From: Maridesulfovibrio sp.
GTDB lineage: Bacteria > Desulfobacterota > Desulfovibrionia > Desulfovibrionales > Desulfovibrionaceae
Direction of reading: 5' to 3'
Assembly: GCF_963678865.1 (NCBI RefSeq)
Contig: NZ_OY787459.1
Coordinates: forward strand, 2,818,501-2,882,500
DNA length: 64,000 nucleotides
Numbering within the stretch: position 1 is the first letter of the stretch; every line of letters starts with the position of its first letter. Shown in pieces: positions 52,166 to 61,460 of this stretch. A program made the translations under genes and the position numbers. The notes under the pieces are model-generated. The model saw nothing but the letters and a program-made list of their open reading frames with translations. It did not search any database and was not told the DNA's origin.

Positions 52166-53149
52166 ATGGAAGCTCCCCAGAGAAATTTGGCTCTTGACCT
52201 TGTTAGGGTAACCGAGGCTGCAGCACTGGCTTCCGCCAGATGGCTGGGCCGTGGTGACAAAAACGCTGGCGATCAGGCTGCTGTTGATGCCATGCGTCTC
52301 AGCTTCAACAGCCTTGAAATTAGCGGCACAGTTGTTATCGGTGAGGGCGAGAAAGACCACGCTCCCATGCTCTACAACGGCGAGAAGCTGGGTGTTGGCG
52401 AAGGTCCGGGCATGGATGTTGCCGTGGACCCCGTTGAAGGTACGAATCTGCTGGCATACGGTCGTCCTAACGCAATTTCTGTTGTGGGTGTTGCTCCCAC
52501 CGGAATGATGCTTGATCCGGGTCCCAGTTACTACATGCAGAAGCTGGTTGTGCCTACTGCAGCAAGGAATATGGTTGATATCAACGCTCCGGTAAAGGAC
52601 AACCTGAACAAGATAGCCAAGGCTCTGAACAAAGATGTGGACGACCTCGTTGTATTTGTTCTGGAAAAACCCAGACATCACGGCCTGATTCAGGAAATTC
52701 GTGACGCCGGGGCACGCATCCAGCTGCATACCGACGGTGACGTTGCCGGTGCGCTTATGGTTGTTGATCCCCGCAGTCCGGTCGATGTTATGATCGGAAC
52801 CGGCGGTACCCCTGAGGGAGTACTTGCAGCCTGTGCCATCCGCATTATGGGCGGTGAAATGTTCGCAAAATTCGACCCCCAGTCCGAGGCCGAGAAAGCT
52901 GCTCTTGAAGACCAGAATTATGATTTGCGCAACATCATGACCGTTAATGATCTGGTCAAAAGCGATGATATATTCTTCTCTGCCACCGGAATTTCCGGCG
53001 GTACTTTCCTGCGCGGTGTCCGTTACCTCGGCTACGGTGCGGAAACCACATCTCTGGTCATGCGCGGCAAGACCGGAACTGTGCGCCATATTGAAGCAGT
53101 TCACACCTGGGACAAGCTGATGAAAATCAGTGCTGTTAAGTACGATTAA
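52166..53149 (+). CDS. glpX: Class II fructose-1,6-bisphosphatase (GlpX)
   Basis: 327 residues. VIGEGEKDHAPMLYNGE and VDPVEGTNLLAYG are the metal-binding motifs of GlpX phosphatases, and GTGGTPEGVLAACAIRIMGGEM is the family signature. It performs the irreversible step of gluconeogenesis. GGAGAT lies about 7 bases before the ATG. An open frame of 319 codons on the opposite strand is a shadow of this gene. Confidence 0.96.
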   Translation: MEAPQRNLALDLVRVTEAAALASARWLGRGDKNAGDQAAVDAMRLSFNSLEISGTVVIGEGEKDHAPMLYNGEKLGVGEGPGMDVAVDPVEGTNLLAYGRPNAISVVGVAPTGMMLDPGPSYYMQKLVVPTAARNMVDINAPVKDNLNKIAKALNKDVDDLVVFVLEKPRHHGLIQEIRDAGARIQLHTDGDVAGALMVVDPRSPVDVMIGTGGTPEGVLAACAIRIMGGEMFAKFDPQSEAEKAALEDQNYDLRNIMTVNDLVKSDDIFFSATGISGGTFLRGVRYLGYGAETTSLVMRGKTGTVRHIEAVHTWDKLMKISAVKYD

Positions 53150-53175
53150 GCACCTATATTTTAAGAATTAAATAA

Positions 53176-53213
53176 ATGGGCGGTTCCGACTTGATTGTCG
53201 AAACCGCCCATTT
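53176..53213. terminator. Terminator after glpX
   Basis: A 15-bp stem with one mismatch (ATGGGCGGTTCCGAC / GTCGAAACCGCCCAT) and a 6-base loop, followed by TTTTGTCTTG. It also faces the convergent small gene. Confidence 0.85.
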
Positions 53214-53237
53214 TGTCTTGTAAATACGGGATTTGTT

Positions 53238-53477
53238 TTAATACTCAGGAGCTTCCAGCTTTTCCGAAATAATTTTGGCGTCTTCCGGGCGGGCTGCGGT
53301 GCCGAGTTCTTTGGCTTCCCCGTGGCAGGTGATTCCGGTGGGGCGTAATTGCACATATCCCGCGGAAAGTACGTTGGTGTAGGGAATCTGTTCCCTGAAT
53401 TCGAGGTAGCCGATGCGGTTGGGGATGATTATGGGCAGCGGGTCGCCGGAGAAATCCTCAAACATGATATATTTCAT
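53238..53477 (-). CDS. Conserved hypothetical small protein
   Basis: 79 residues from the ATG at 53477, with GAAAGGACC just upstream; an earlier start would add 29 unrelated residues. It starts MKYIMFEDFSGDPLPIIIPNRIGYLEF and ends with a charged helix (AARPEDAKIISEKLEAPEY). It is soluble, with no recognised domain. The central GYVQLRPTGITCHGEA resembles a short beta-rich module. It is monocistronic, between glpX and the DUF202 gene. Confidence 0.65.
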   Translation of the reverse strand: MKYIMFEDFSGDPLPIIIPNRIGYLEFREQIPYTNVLSAGYVQLRPTGITCHGEAKELGTAARPEDAKIISEKLEAPEY

Positions 53478-53628
53478 TTTCGGTCCTTTCTGGTGCGGCC
53501 TGCCGTACTTGGCGTGAGGCCGGAAGTTGTTTCTGTTCGCGAACGATGTTGCCCGCATCCTCATTACAGATTATAGGCATACATATTCAAGATCAAGAAG
53601 TGTAGACCAGAAAATCCGGAGTTGGCAA

Positions 53629-54018
53629 ATGGCTGGACCTGACAATGAAAAGCTGGACAATAATGAGCTTGCCAGAATGAGAACCCTGCTGGCTAATGAG
53701 CGGACTTTTCTGGCTTGGTGCCGGACAGCATTGGGTTTGTTCGGTTTTGGGTTCGTGATTGAAAAAGCCAGACTTTATATGGAAAAAATGATGCCCGGAA
53801 CACCGGCGATAATGCTTAAGGAAATGAATTTTCTCGGCGTGTTCATTATTGTTTCGGGGATGGTTATCCTGACCAGTGCGGCGTTTCGGTTTTACCGTTT
53901 TGAAAAGAGCGTCGGGTCGCGTGTTCGTTGGACTACTCCTTATCCGGAAATGCTGGTTACTGTGGCTGTGGGGGTAATCCTGATTGTCAGTTCCATAGCC
54001 GGGAAGATGTTTTTTTAA
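53629..54018 (+). CDS. DUF202 family membrane protein
   Basis: 129 residues. The N-terminal ELARMRTLLANERTFLAWCRTALGLFGFGFVIEKARL is the signature of DUF202 (YidH-type) proteins. Three transmembrane helices follow, at about 35-50, 65-90 and 105-128. The function of the family is unknown. The ATG at 53629 was chosen to match the family N-terminus; GGAG lies 9-10 bases upstream. It precedes the GT9 gene by 20 bases, so the two may share a transcript. Confidence 0.85.
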   Translation: MAGPDNEKLDNNELARMRTLLANERTFLAWCRTALGLFGFGFVIEKARLYMEKMMPGTPAIMLKEMNFLGVFIIVSGMVILTSAAFRFYRFEKSVGSRVRWTTPYPEMLVTVAVGVILIVSSIAGKMFF

Positions 54019-54038
54019 TTTTGCACAATGAAATCTTA

Positions 54039-55100
54039 ATGAATAATAATTATAAAAAAATAGCCCTTTGGCAGACCGCTTTCCTTGGTGACGCGGTACT
54101 GACCCTGCCCCTGATCAAGGCACTTGCCTTGCGTTTTCCTGAAGCTGAAATCCATCTAATCGTGCGTAAAGGAGTGGAAGCTCTTTTTGAGGGCCAGCCG
54201 GAACTTGCGGGGGTGCATGGGTTCGACAAACGAGGGGCTCAGAAAGGCATGAGCGCTGCCCGTTCTTATGGTGCTGAACTGGGCAGGCAGGGATTTGATC
54301 TCTGGATTTCCGCTCACACCAGCATGCGTTCGGCAGTGGTTGCCATGTCTACCGGGATTAAAGACCGCATCGGTTATGCTGCTCCGTGGTATAACCGTTT
54401 TATCTATTCGCAGACTGTGGAGCGGCGGTTTGATGAACTGGAAGAGGTGGAAAGGCTGCTGGCACTTGGTGAGCCGTTGGGCATTTCCGGTATAGCCCCT
54501 GATGTGACGCTGGAGCTTCCGGCAGAAGTGCTTGGCGAAGCGGAGGATTTTTTCAGGGGTCTTGGCAACCGTCCGGTGATAGGGGTACATCCCGGTTCTA
54601 CGTGGGAAACCAAGAAATGGCCGGAACAGAATTTCGCTCAGGTCATCGACAGGTGTGTTGCTGAAGGGTTTAAGGTGATTTTTTTCGGCGGTCCTGCCGA
54701 AACCGGACTTTGCCGATCTGTTCTTGATCAGGCAAAGCGGGCCGATGCGGTGATTAATCTTGCCGGAAAACTTGGCCTGCAGCAGTTGGCCGCGCATATC
54801 CGGCAGTTGGATGTGTATGTGACCAATGATTCAGGACCCATGCATATTGCATGGATGCAGAAGGTGCCTGTGCTGGCCATGTTCGGGCCGACCGTGCGCA
54901 GGTTCGGCTTTTTTCCGCGTGGCGCAGGTTCCACAGTGCTGGAAAGTCCTGCAGATTTGCAATGCAGGCCGTGTGGGTTGCACGGCGGTAAAACCTGTCC
55001 CGAGAAACATCATAAATGCATGACGGACATCACAGTTGATATGGTTTGGAATGAAATTTTGCGTAAAGCCGGGGAAGGCAGGGAGAATGAAAATGATTAG
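54039..55100 (+). CDS. GT9 family heptosyltransferase-like protein (LPS core)
   Basis: 353 residues, GT-B fold without membrane segments. ALWQTAFLGDAVLTLPLIKAL is the GT9 start, VIGVHPGSTWETKKWPEQNF is the donor-binding region, and VTNDSGPMHIAWMQKVPVLAMFGPT is the GT9 signature of ADP-heptose transferases (WaaC/WaaF/RfaF). A late CRPCGLHGGKTCPEKHHKCM cluster of Cys is usual in heptosyltransferase II. It builds the LPS inner core. The ATG at 54039 has only a weak ribosome site. The stop overlaps the following lipoprotein gene by 14 bases. Confidence 0.88.
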   Translation: MNNNYKKIALWQTAFLGDAVLTLPLIKALALRFPEAEIHLIVRKGVEALFEGQPELAGVHGFDKRGAQKGMSAARSYGAELGRQGFDLWISAHTSMRSAVVAMSTGIKDRIGYAAPWYNRFIYSQTVERRFDELEEVERLLALGEPLGISGIAPDVTLELPAEVLGEAEDFFRGLGNRPVIGVHPGSTWETKKWPEQNFAQVIDRCVAEGFKVIFFGGPAETGLCRSVLDQAKRADAVINLAGKLGLQQLAAHIRQLDVYVTNDSGPMHIAWMQKVPVLAMFGPTVRRFGFFPRGAGSTVLESPADLQCRPCGLHGGKTCPEKHHKCMTDITVDMVWNEILRKAGEGRENEND

Positions 55101-56934
55101 TCTGAAAAAAAATTTTGTTCCCTTTGTTCTCTTTTCATGTCTGGTTCTGATTTCCGGCTGCAAGGTCAATGGAATCGGGAAAACAGTTGAACCTGTCCCT
55201 GCTCCCGATCCGGTGAAAGTCTCATCCGCCCCGTACACGGAGGAAAAGAAAAATGTGATTGTCTGCACTGCTGATTTTATGCGTGCGGCCCGTTATTTTT
55301 CCTACCTGCACCGTGAATTCGAGGGAGTTAAATCGGTTATTCTGAAAGTCCCGGCTTTTAACGGTACTGCCGAGTCTGCGGAAAATGTCTTTTCCGGGGT
55401 GCGTGAGCAGGTGGACCGTCTGAACAAAGACGGCGGACTCATGTCCGTGCTTATTCTCGGTAACCGGGATGTTGTTCCCTCTGCCCGATTCAGCGCGGCA
55501 AACGGAACCGGAGTCCATTTTTCAGATTACGCTTATGGCGGTTCTGCATCGGCACCGGAAAATATGCTCCCGGTGGGCAGGATTCCGGCACGGGATTGTA
55601 CTGAGGCTGAAGACGTGGCCGCCAAGTATGAGCGCTGGTACGGGGACCGGGAATTCCGTCCGGCATGGCCGGTATCCTTCATTGGCGGCGAGGGGTTCTC
55701 CGGTCAGACTATTTCCGACTCAGAGCTTCTTTTTTTCAACCTGCAGCAGGAGGGTATCGCCGGCCCTGAGGCTATCCGTTATCTAGGCGCAGCCGGCGGG
55801 GTTACACCGCAGCGCCTGCAGCAATCATTTGCTGAGGATGATGTCTCTGTCCAATGGCTGGCTCTTGAAGCTGTCTCTGGCGGTTTTAGGGCCGGGAATG
55901 GAGTTGTGCCGGTTTCGGCGATATTGAATCTTGAGTACAAGCCCGGCCTGCCGATGGTGCTTAATCCTTCTTGCGAGATTTCTACTGTCAACGCTTCCAT
56001 GCCTACCCCTGCGGAGGCTATAGTCCTTTCTCCCGGCGGAGGGCTGGCTGTTATGACCGGATGCAAGGGCAAGGGAGAAATCCGCGCTGAGCTGGATGAT
56101 GGACGGGTTTTCCGGGTCGATTCAAGCGGAACGCCCCGGCTGCTCATGGAATTTCACAAAGCTTATTTCAGCGGCAAACACCGTATCGGAGATGCCTTGA
56201 TTGAATCACGGGCACAATTTGCCCAGAATCGGCTCAATGGCGAGAGTATTGAACCTCTCTACGGTCTGGTCTTTTATGGTGATCCGGTCATGTCACTGCC
56301 CTTGCCGGTGCGTACTGAGTCTCCTTCCTACAAAGGGCTGAATGTGGTCTCCAAGGACAGGAAGCAGTCGGGAGTTGCTGTTTTCGCCGTCAATTCCACG
56401 ATCTCTTTTGCCATGGAAGAAGGCGGGGTTTATCCGGCTGTCCGTCTGCAGGTTGTTGACCGCAGCAATGGCCGGGTTGTTTCCTCCATGAAGGTGGCGG
56501 AGGACGACATTTTTAATTTCATGTCCGATGGTGAAGGGCAGTATCTTGTATATTCCCGTCCTCTGGACGGTCCGCTGGCATGGCAGTTTTTTGATGTTCG
56601 TGAAAAACGGAATATGGATAAGTTTTCCTCAGCGGAGGCCCGGAAACGCACTAAACCTTCCCCGAGGATCAGTGCCGGGCTTAAGCCGGTTAGCTACGCG
56701 GTGCAGGTCAGCTCCAACCGCAGGGAGAATTCTGCGGTCAAAGTGCGCCAGCGTCTGACCGGTCAGGGTTATGCGGCTTATGTTGTCGAGGTCCCTTCGG
56801 CCAATAACCGCAAATGGTATTGCGTACGTTTCGGGAACTACGATTCTTGGGCAGATGCTGTTGAAGCATCCGCAGAATATGAACGTAAGGAACAGGCTGA
56901 CGCGAAGATTGTTCGTTGCCGTGGCGGGAGTTAG
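55087..56934 (+). CDS. Lipoprotein with degenerate gingipain-like (C25) domain and C-terminal SPOR domain
   Basis: 615 residues. The signal peptide ends in LISGC, a lipobox. Residues about 55-420 follow the C25 layout: LILGNRDVVPSARF, FSDYAYGG, LPVGRIPARDCTEAEDVAAKYERWY and VLNPSCEIST. The catalytic GHG is not found; VQWLALEAVSGG stands in its place, so proteolysis is doubtful. Residues about 535-615 are a SPOR domain (SYAVQVSSNRREN...YCVRFGNYDSWADAV), which binds denuded glycan strands of septal peptidoglycan. CAGGGAG precedes the ATG, which overlaps the heptosyltransferase gene. Its role is probably in cell-wall or surface organisation. Confidence 0.75.
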   Translation: MKMISLKKNFVPFVLFSCLVLISGCKVNGIGKTVEPVPAPDPVKVSSAPYTEEKKNVIVCTADFMRAARYFSYLHREFEGVKSVILKVPAFNGTAESAENVFSGVREQVDRLNKDGGLMSVLILGNRDVVPSARFSAANGTGVHFSDYAYGGSASAPENMLPVGRIPARDCTEAEDVAAKYERWYGDREFRPAWPVSFIGGEGFSGQTISDSELLFFNLQQEGIAGPEAIRYLGAAGGVTPQRLQQSFAEDDVSVQWLALEAVSGGFRAGNGVVPVSAILNLEYKPGLPMVLNPSCEISTVNASMPTPAEAIVLSPGGGLAVMTGCKGKGEIRAELDDGRVFRVDSSGTPRLLMEFHKAYFSGKHRIGDALIESRAQFAQNRLNGESIEPLYGLVFYGDPVMSLPLPVRTESPSYKGLNVVSKDRKQSGVAVFAVNSTISFAMEEGGVYPAVRLQVVDRSNGRVVSSMKVAEDDIFNFMSDGEGQYLVYSRPLDGPLAWQFFDVREKRNMDKFSSAEARKRTKPSPRISAGLKPVSYAVQVSSNRRENSAVKVRQRLTGQGYAAYVVEVPSANNRKWYCVRFGNYDSWADAVEASAEYERKEQADAKIVRCRGGS

Positions 56935-57042
56935 TGTAATAAATTTATAATACGATCTTTATTGAAGATGGTTGTTGTTTTGGGTATAAGCCTGTCTTTG
57001 GAATGTTAATATACATTAAGCAAGGACAGGTGTTGAGAAGTG

Positions 57043-57522
57043 ATGCCCGCATTCAAGAAGCCTCTTTTTCTGGTTCTCGGCCTGCTTGTTTTTGCTGCAC
57101 TTGGAACCGGAGTTGTCTTTGTTTCCGGTTTAAAATCCAGACCGAAACCTGTTCTGTCTTCCGGTTATCAATTTTCCAAAGGAATATCCCCTGCAAAACT
57201 TGAATTCAGTAACGGCGAAATAGTAACTTTGAACCGGGTTTTCTGGGAAAAACGGGATATTTTGAAAAAAACGGTCCTGACCGTAGTAGGGCAGGAATCC
57301 GAGCGTGGTCCAAAGAAGATGACCGCACAGTCCGGACTGAAATTTTCCATTGAGCTTAAAAGCAAAAACGGAATGTCCTATTCTCCCGAGAATGTTCAGT
57401 GCAAACGCGGCAGGCTTGTCAGCGAGATCAGCCGCTATATGGATGAGGGAGCCAAAGTGCTTGCTGCTTATGCAAAAGATCCGGCCCTGCTGAACAGGGA
57501 AGTTGAAATAGTCGATATGTAA
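57043..57522 (+). CDS. Membrane-anchored hypothetical protein
   Basis: 159 residues with a single N-terminal helix (FLVLGLLVFAALGTGVVFVSGL) and a periplasmic basic domain of about 125 residues. It is not recognised. The ATG at 57043 has GAGAAG 7 bases upstream; a GTG one codon earlier is also open. The sequence has no Cys pair or obvious enzyme motif. It is monocistronic, with a strong terminator at the stop codon that it shares with rimO. Confidence 0.6.
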   Translation: MPAFKKPLFLVLGLLVFAALGTGVVFVSGLKSRPKPVLSSGYQFSKGISPAKLEFSNGEIVTLNRVFWEKRDILKKTVLTVVGQESERGPKKMTAQSGLKFSIELKSKNGMSYSPENVQCKRGRLVSEISRYMDEGAKVLAAYAKDPALLNREVEIVDM

Positions 57523-57564
57523 AAAAATCCCAGACTGGTGTGACCAAAAGTCTGGGATTTTTTT
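57521..57564. terminator. Bidirectional terminator between hypothetical gene and rimO
   Basis: The stem AAATCCCAGACT / AGTCTGGGATTT has a 12-base loop and A-run/T-run flanks on both sides. It serves both convergent genes. Confidence 0.93.
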
Positions 57565-58872
57565 TTATTTTACCAGAGTCACCAGATCATAATCGGTGAC
57601 ATTGTCTATTTCAGCTTCGACCATCATGCCCGGCTTGAGTTCCATGCCATCCTCAGGCGCGCTGACGTAGGTAATGCCGTCAACTTCCGAGGCTTGAAAC
57701 CAGACCCGGCCATTAAATAATCCCGGCCATTCTTCGTTCGGTTCTTCCACCAGCACCTGAATTGTTTCGCCGACATTTTCTTCAAGGATTTCCCTGCTGA
57801 TTTCCGATTGGACTTCCATAAGCTGCTGTCTGCGCTCTTCCCGCAGCTCTTCAGGCAACTGCTCCATTTCCCCGGCGGGGGTTCCGTCTTCCGGCTGGTA
57901 GGCGAAAACTCCGAGGTTCTGGAATCGTGTTTCTTTAACAAAATCAACCAGTGTATTGAAATGTTCTTCGGTTTCACCGGGATAGCCCACAATGATGCTG
58001 GTGCGCAGCACCGCTTCGGGAATATGTTTGCGAACCCGGTCAATAACCTTGCGCGGGTCACGGGCAAAGGGGCGTCCCATGGATAAGAGTACTTCCGGAT
58101 GAGCGTGTTGGATGGGAATATCAAAGTACGGCAGCAGCGGTTTTCCGGCCTGTGCGAGAAAGGAAAGCATGCTGTCGGTCAGCCCTGCGGGGTAGAGATA
58201 CATCAGCCGCAGCCATTCCAATCCCTTGAGAGGAAGCAGTTTTTCAATCAGGGAACGCAGGTTTGTTTCCTTATCGTCAAGGTCGGAACCGTATGCTGTG
58301 GTATCCTGTCCCACAACGACCAGTTCCGGTACGCCCTGCTCAAGGATGTAGCGCGCTTCGTCCACAAGACCGTCCAGCTCCCGGCTTACATGAGGACCGC
58401 GGATGGAGGGAATAGTGCAGAACCTGCATGAATGTGAGCAGCCTTCACTTATTTTCAGGTAAGCGTATGCCGGACCTGTGCTGATGGCCCTTTGCTGAAC
58501 CACAGGCAGTTCCCTTGCAAGGGCTTTGGCGGCCAGTCCCGGCCATTGGGCCAGTTCGCGGGTGGAGAGCCAGAGGTCCACTTCCGGCATCTGTTCGGTC
58601 AGCTTCCCGTAGCGGCTGACCAGACATCCGGCCACAGCCAGTACCGGGCGCGGGTTGAGATCCTTGATGGCATCGGCTGCTTCGAGGATTGTGTCCACTG
58701 ATTCTTCGGTAGCTGGACCGATAAAACCGCAGGTATTGATCAAGATGAGGTCGGCTTCTTCCGCGCTGGGGGCGGCAATCATGTCGGAGCCGAAGGCGCC
58801 GAGCATTACTTCGGTATCGACCCGGTTTTTCGGGCAGCCGAGGCTTATGGTATAAATTCTTGTTTTGTTCAT
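57565..58872 (-). CDS. rimO: Ribosomal protein S12 methylthiotransferase RimO
   Basis: 435 residues. The N-terminal UPF0004 domain starts IYTISLGCPKNRVDTEVMLG, the first of three Cys that bind the auxiliary iron-sulfur cluster. The radical-SAM motif is CSHSCRFCTIP, with GPHVSRE after it. A C-terminal TRAM domain ends ...DYDLVTLVK. It adds a methylthio group to the conserved Asp of ribosomal protein S12. Motifs and length are complete and match RimO rather than MiaB. Confidence 0.95.
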   Translation of the reverse strand: MNKTRIYTISLGCPKNRVDTEVMLGAFGSDMIAAPSAEEADLILINTCGFIGPATEESVDTILEAADAIKDLNPRPVLAVAGCLVSRYGKLTEQMPEVDLWLSTRELAQWPGLAAKALARELPVVQQRAISTGPAYAYLKISEGCSHSCRFCTIPSIRGPHVSRELDGLVDEARYILEQGVPELVVVGQDTTAYGSDLDDKETNLRSLIEKLLPLKGLEWLRLMYLYPAGLTDSMLSFLAQAGKPLLPYFDIPIQHAHPEVLLSMGRPFARDPRKVIDRVRKHIPEAVLRTSIIVGYPGETEEHFNTLVDFVKETRFQNLGVFAYQPEDGTPAGEMEQLPEELREERRQQLMEVQSEISREILEENVGETIQVLVEEPNEEWPGLFNGRVWFQASEVDGITYVSAPEDGMELKPGMMVEAEIDNVTDYDLVTLVK

Positions 58873-59062
58873 ATGGATATAATTCCGTTGGCAGTATATT
58901 TTACGGATGTTTGTTAAAGCTCAAGATTTCTTGTGCGGCAATCGTTAACCTATTCGCCAGCAAGTGCAAAGAGCAAAATTGTGCTATTCCTTATTACCTA
59001 TTTTATGGAAAATAGTTTATCCTGAAGGCGTGTTAAAAACAAAGGGAACGGGCGGAGCAGTA

Positions 59063-60508
59063 ATGCTTGAAGATTTTATAGATATAAAAAAAGACTGCAT
59101 CGGAGTTGTAGGACGATCCTTTGCGCTTTCAGTCCTTTCCCTGCTGTTGCACGAAAGCAGTCGCGAGGCTGCCGGCATAGTGCTTGAGGCCGGTGTTCTT
59201 ATCGATGAATCCGGTAATCCCCTGCAGGACGGTTATGATTTTCCCCTGTACGCGGATGTGGGTTCCATGCTTGCCGCCCATCCGTCTATAAAAATGGTTT
59301 TTGAACTTTCAGGTGAAGCGGATCTTGTCAGGAAGTTGCGTATTGCCCTGCCGCTTGAAGTTGCTCTTGTGGAGCTTCCGGCAGCGCGTTTTTTTCTCCG
59401 GTTGCATGCCACAGACCGTTTGTGGATTGCCTGCAAGGCCAACCTCATGCAGACTCAGGCTCTGTTCAAGTCCGTGGTGGACCAGTTCCCCGAAGATATA
59501 ATTATCATCGGTTCGAACGGGCTGATTCTGGATTGCAACAACCATTTTGTCCAACGGTCCGGGCGGGATTTCGCAGCCCTGCAAGGCGAAAATCCCCTGA
59601 ATTATTATGATGCACTTACCTCGCTGTGTCCGGTGGAAGACGGATTTATCAACGTCCCGGATATGTCCCGTGAAAACGGGGAATTAATGTTTTCCGAGAC
59701 TGACGATCTGGGCAAAATTCATTTTTTCCGCCTTTACGTCTATCCCATCACAGAAGAGGGAAAGGACAAGGTTGTTCAACTGGTGGTCATCTGCCGGAAC
59801 ATTACCGAGCGGACACTCATCGAACAGCGTTTGCAGCAGTCTGAGCGAATGGCAACAGTGGGAGAGCTTTCCGCTTACATTGCCCATGAAATCCGTAATC
59901 CGCTGATGGCAATGGGCGGGTTTGCCAAGGTGTTGATCAAGGATGAAGGTATTGATCCTGCCGGACGTGAAAAGATCAAGATCATTCTTGAAGAGGCTCA
60001 GCGGCTGGACTGTTTACTTAAGAGTATCCTCAGTTTTGTGCGCTCAAGGGATGTGCAGAAGAACAATATCGATATCAATAAGATCGCGGCCGATGCCATG
60101 CAGTTGCTTTCATTGGGCTGCCAGCTGCAGGGAATTGAGGTGGAAATGGACCTTGATCCCAGTAATCCTTTAGGGATAGGCGGGGCGGAGCAGATTCGTC
60201 AATGCTTGATCAATCTGGTCAAAAACTCCATGGAAGCCATGCCCGAAGGCGGAAAGCTTAATATTTCAAGCGGGGTAAGCGAAAGGCATGTCTGGCTGGA
60301 GGTTCGTGACAGCGGACCCGGAATTTCTGATGATCAGCGCACTCATATATTTGATCCTTTTTATTCCAGCAAGGTTAACGGTAACGGCCTCGGACTACCC
60401 ATGGTCAAGAAAATTATGGAAGAGTTCGGCGGTGAAGTTGAACTAGCCAGTCGGCCGGGGCTGGGTACCAGCGTGGTCTTGTTGCTGCGTAAAGCTCCGG
60501 TTGCCTAA
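59063..60508 (+). CDS. PAS sensor histidine kinase with N-terminal Rossmann-like domain
   Basis: 481 residues from the ATG at 59063 (GGAG about 7 bases upstream). Residues 1-130 resemble a nucleotide-binding Rossmann half (IGVVGRSFALSVLSLL, PSIKMVFELSGEADLVRKLRIALP, VALVELPAARFF), unusual for a kinase sensor. A PAS domain follows (about 140-270). The HisKA box is HEIRNPLMAMGGFAKV with the phospho-acceptor His, and the HATPase carries NLVKNSMEAMPEGG, DSGPGI and GNGLGLPMVKKI. There are no membrane helices, so it is cytoplasmic. The cognate regulator is not adjacent. Confidence 0.88.
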   Translation: MLEDFIDIKKDCIGVVGRSFALSVLSLLLHESSREAAGIVLEAGVLIDESGNPLQDGYDFPLYADVGSMLAAHPSIKMVFELSGEADLVRKLRIALPLEVALVELPAARFFLRLHATDRLWIACKANLMQTQALFKSVVDQFPEDIIIIGSNGLILDCNNHFVQRSGRDFAALQGENPLNYYDALTSLCPVEDGFINVPDMSRENGELMFSETDDLGKIHFFRLYVYPITEEGKDKVVQLVVICRNITERTLIEQRLQQSERMATVGELSAYIAHEIRNPLMAMGGFAKVLIKDEGIDPAGREKIKIILEEAQRLDCLLKSILSFVRSRDVQKNNIDINKIAADAMQLLSLGCQLQGIEVEMDLDPSNPLGIGGAEQIRQCLINLVKNSMEAMPEGGKLNISSGVSERHVWLEVRDSGPGISDDQRTHIFDPFYSSKVNGNGLGLPMVKKIMEEFGGEVELASRPGLGTSVVLLLRKAPVA

Positions 60509-60723
60509 ACAGCTTCTACAGCGTATTACACTTGCAATCTATATTTCATAAGCCATGACAGGGATGCCTCAGGCGGCTCAACGAGTTTTTGCGTTGATGC
60601 ATTGCACGTTTTCTAATGAAACGATTTCGTCCCGGCGGGCAAAGTGGATAATTCTCTTTGCAGTCCTTGGTTGTTTTTGTCAGCTAAATTTCACAATTGC
60701 GATATTATTTACGGGAGAATGTT

Positions 60724-61332
60724 TTGAAGACAGTTGTTCTTGCCACCACCAACAAAGGCAAAATTGCTGAGTTTGATGAGCTTTTTAAAGATCTGGGGCT
60801 GGAAGTCAAAGGTCTGGACCAATTTCCTGAGATTGGGGAAATTCCCGAACCGGGTGAAACCTTTCTCGAAAATGCCATCATCAAGGCCCAGACCGTAGCT
60901 AATCTGACCGGTCTGGTGGCTGTGGCAGATGATTCCGGGCTTGAAGTTGACGCCCTGAAAGGAGCTCCCGGAGTTTTTTCTGCCCGCTACAGCGGTGAGG
61001 ATGCCACTCCCGAAAAGAACAATGCCAAGCTTCTTGAAGAGCTGGACGGCGTTGCAGAGAAAGAGCGTACTGCCCGCTTCGTATGCGTCATGGTTGCTGC
61101 AACACCGGACAATATCCGTATCCAGAGCCGTGGTGAATGGGAAGGGCGCATCGCCTTTGAACTGACAGGAAAGCAGGGCTTCGGCTACGATCCTTTATTT
61201 TTTGATCCTGAACTGAATTGTGTTGCCGCGGAAATGACCCGCGAAACCAAGAATGCCCGTTCTCACCGTGGCAAGGCCTTGCGCGCGCTCATGGAACAAT
61301 GGGCAGATTTTCAAGAGAAAATCAGTAAATAA
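60724..61332 (+). CDS. rdgB: dITP/XTP pyrophosphatase (RdgB/HAM1)
   Basis: 202 residues from a TTG start with GGGAG 7 bases upstream; the resulting KTVVLATTNKGKIAEFDELF matches the family N-terminus. Motifs include VADDSGLEVDALKGAPGVFSARYSGE, GFGYDPLF and the closing SHRGKALRAL. It removes non-canonical purine triphosphates from the nucleotide pool. Confidence 0.95.
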   Translation: MKTVVLATTNKGKIAEFDELFKDLGLEVKGLDQFPEIGEIPEPGETFLENAIIKAQTVANLTGLVAVADDSGLEVDALKGAPGVFSARYSGEDATPEKNNAKLLEELDGVAEKERTARFVCVMVAATPDNIRIQSRGEWEGRIAFELTGKQGFGYDPLFFDPELNCVAAEMTRETKNARSHRGKALRALMEQWADFQEKISK

Positions 61333-61369
61333 ATTCCGTTTAAATTAAAGATGCTTCTGCGAATCAAAA

Positions 61370-61410
61370 CGGCGAAGCCTAATGAAAGGTTTTAAGCCGC
61401 CGGAGGCAAA
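61370..61410. repeat. Dispersed repeat, internally shortened copy C
   Basis: Upstream of glmS. Read on the - strand it has GCCTCCGGCGGCTTAAAACCTT and TTAGGCTTCGCCG flanks like copy A (26083-26154), but the central AACCCTTTTG hairpin is absent. On the + strand it presents CCGCCGGAGGCAAA, the same string that gives asnB its ribosome site. A further AGCGCAAAGCGCATT block at 61426-61440 resembles the sequence upstream of fliM. Confidence 0.65.
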
Positions 61411-61460
61411 TTCTTTTTATCAAATAGCGCAAAGCGCATTCCATTAATGGAGATTTATAT

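Noticed and set aside
52145..53104. A 319-codon open frame on the - strand
   Set aside because: It lies entirely antisense to glpX, which has complete catalytic motifs. The frame is a codon-bias shadow.
60555..60770. A 71-codon frame before rdgB
   Set aside because: No ribosome site, overlap with rdgB and an unusual composition. It is probably untranslated leader.
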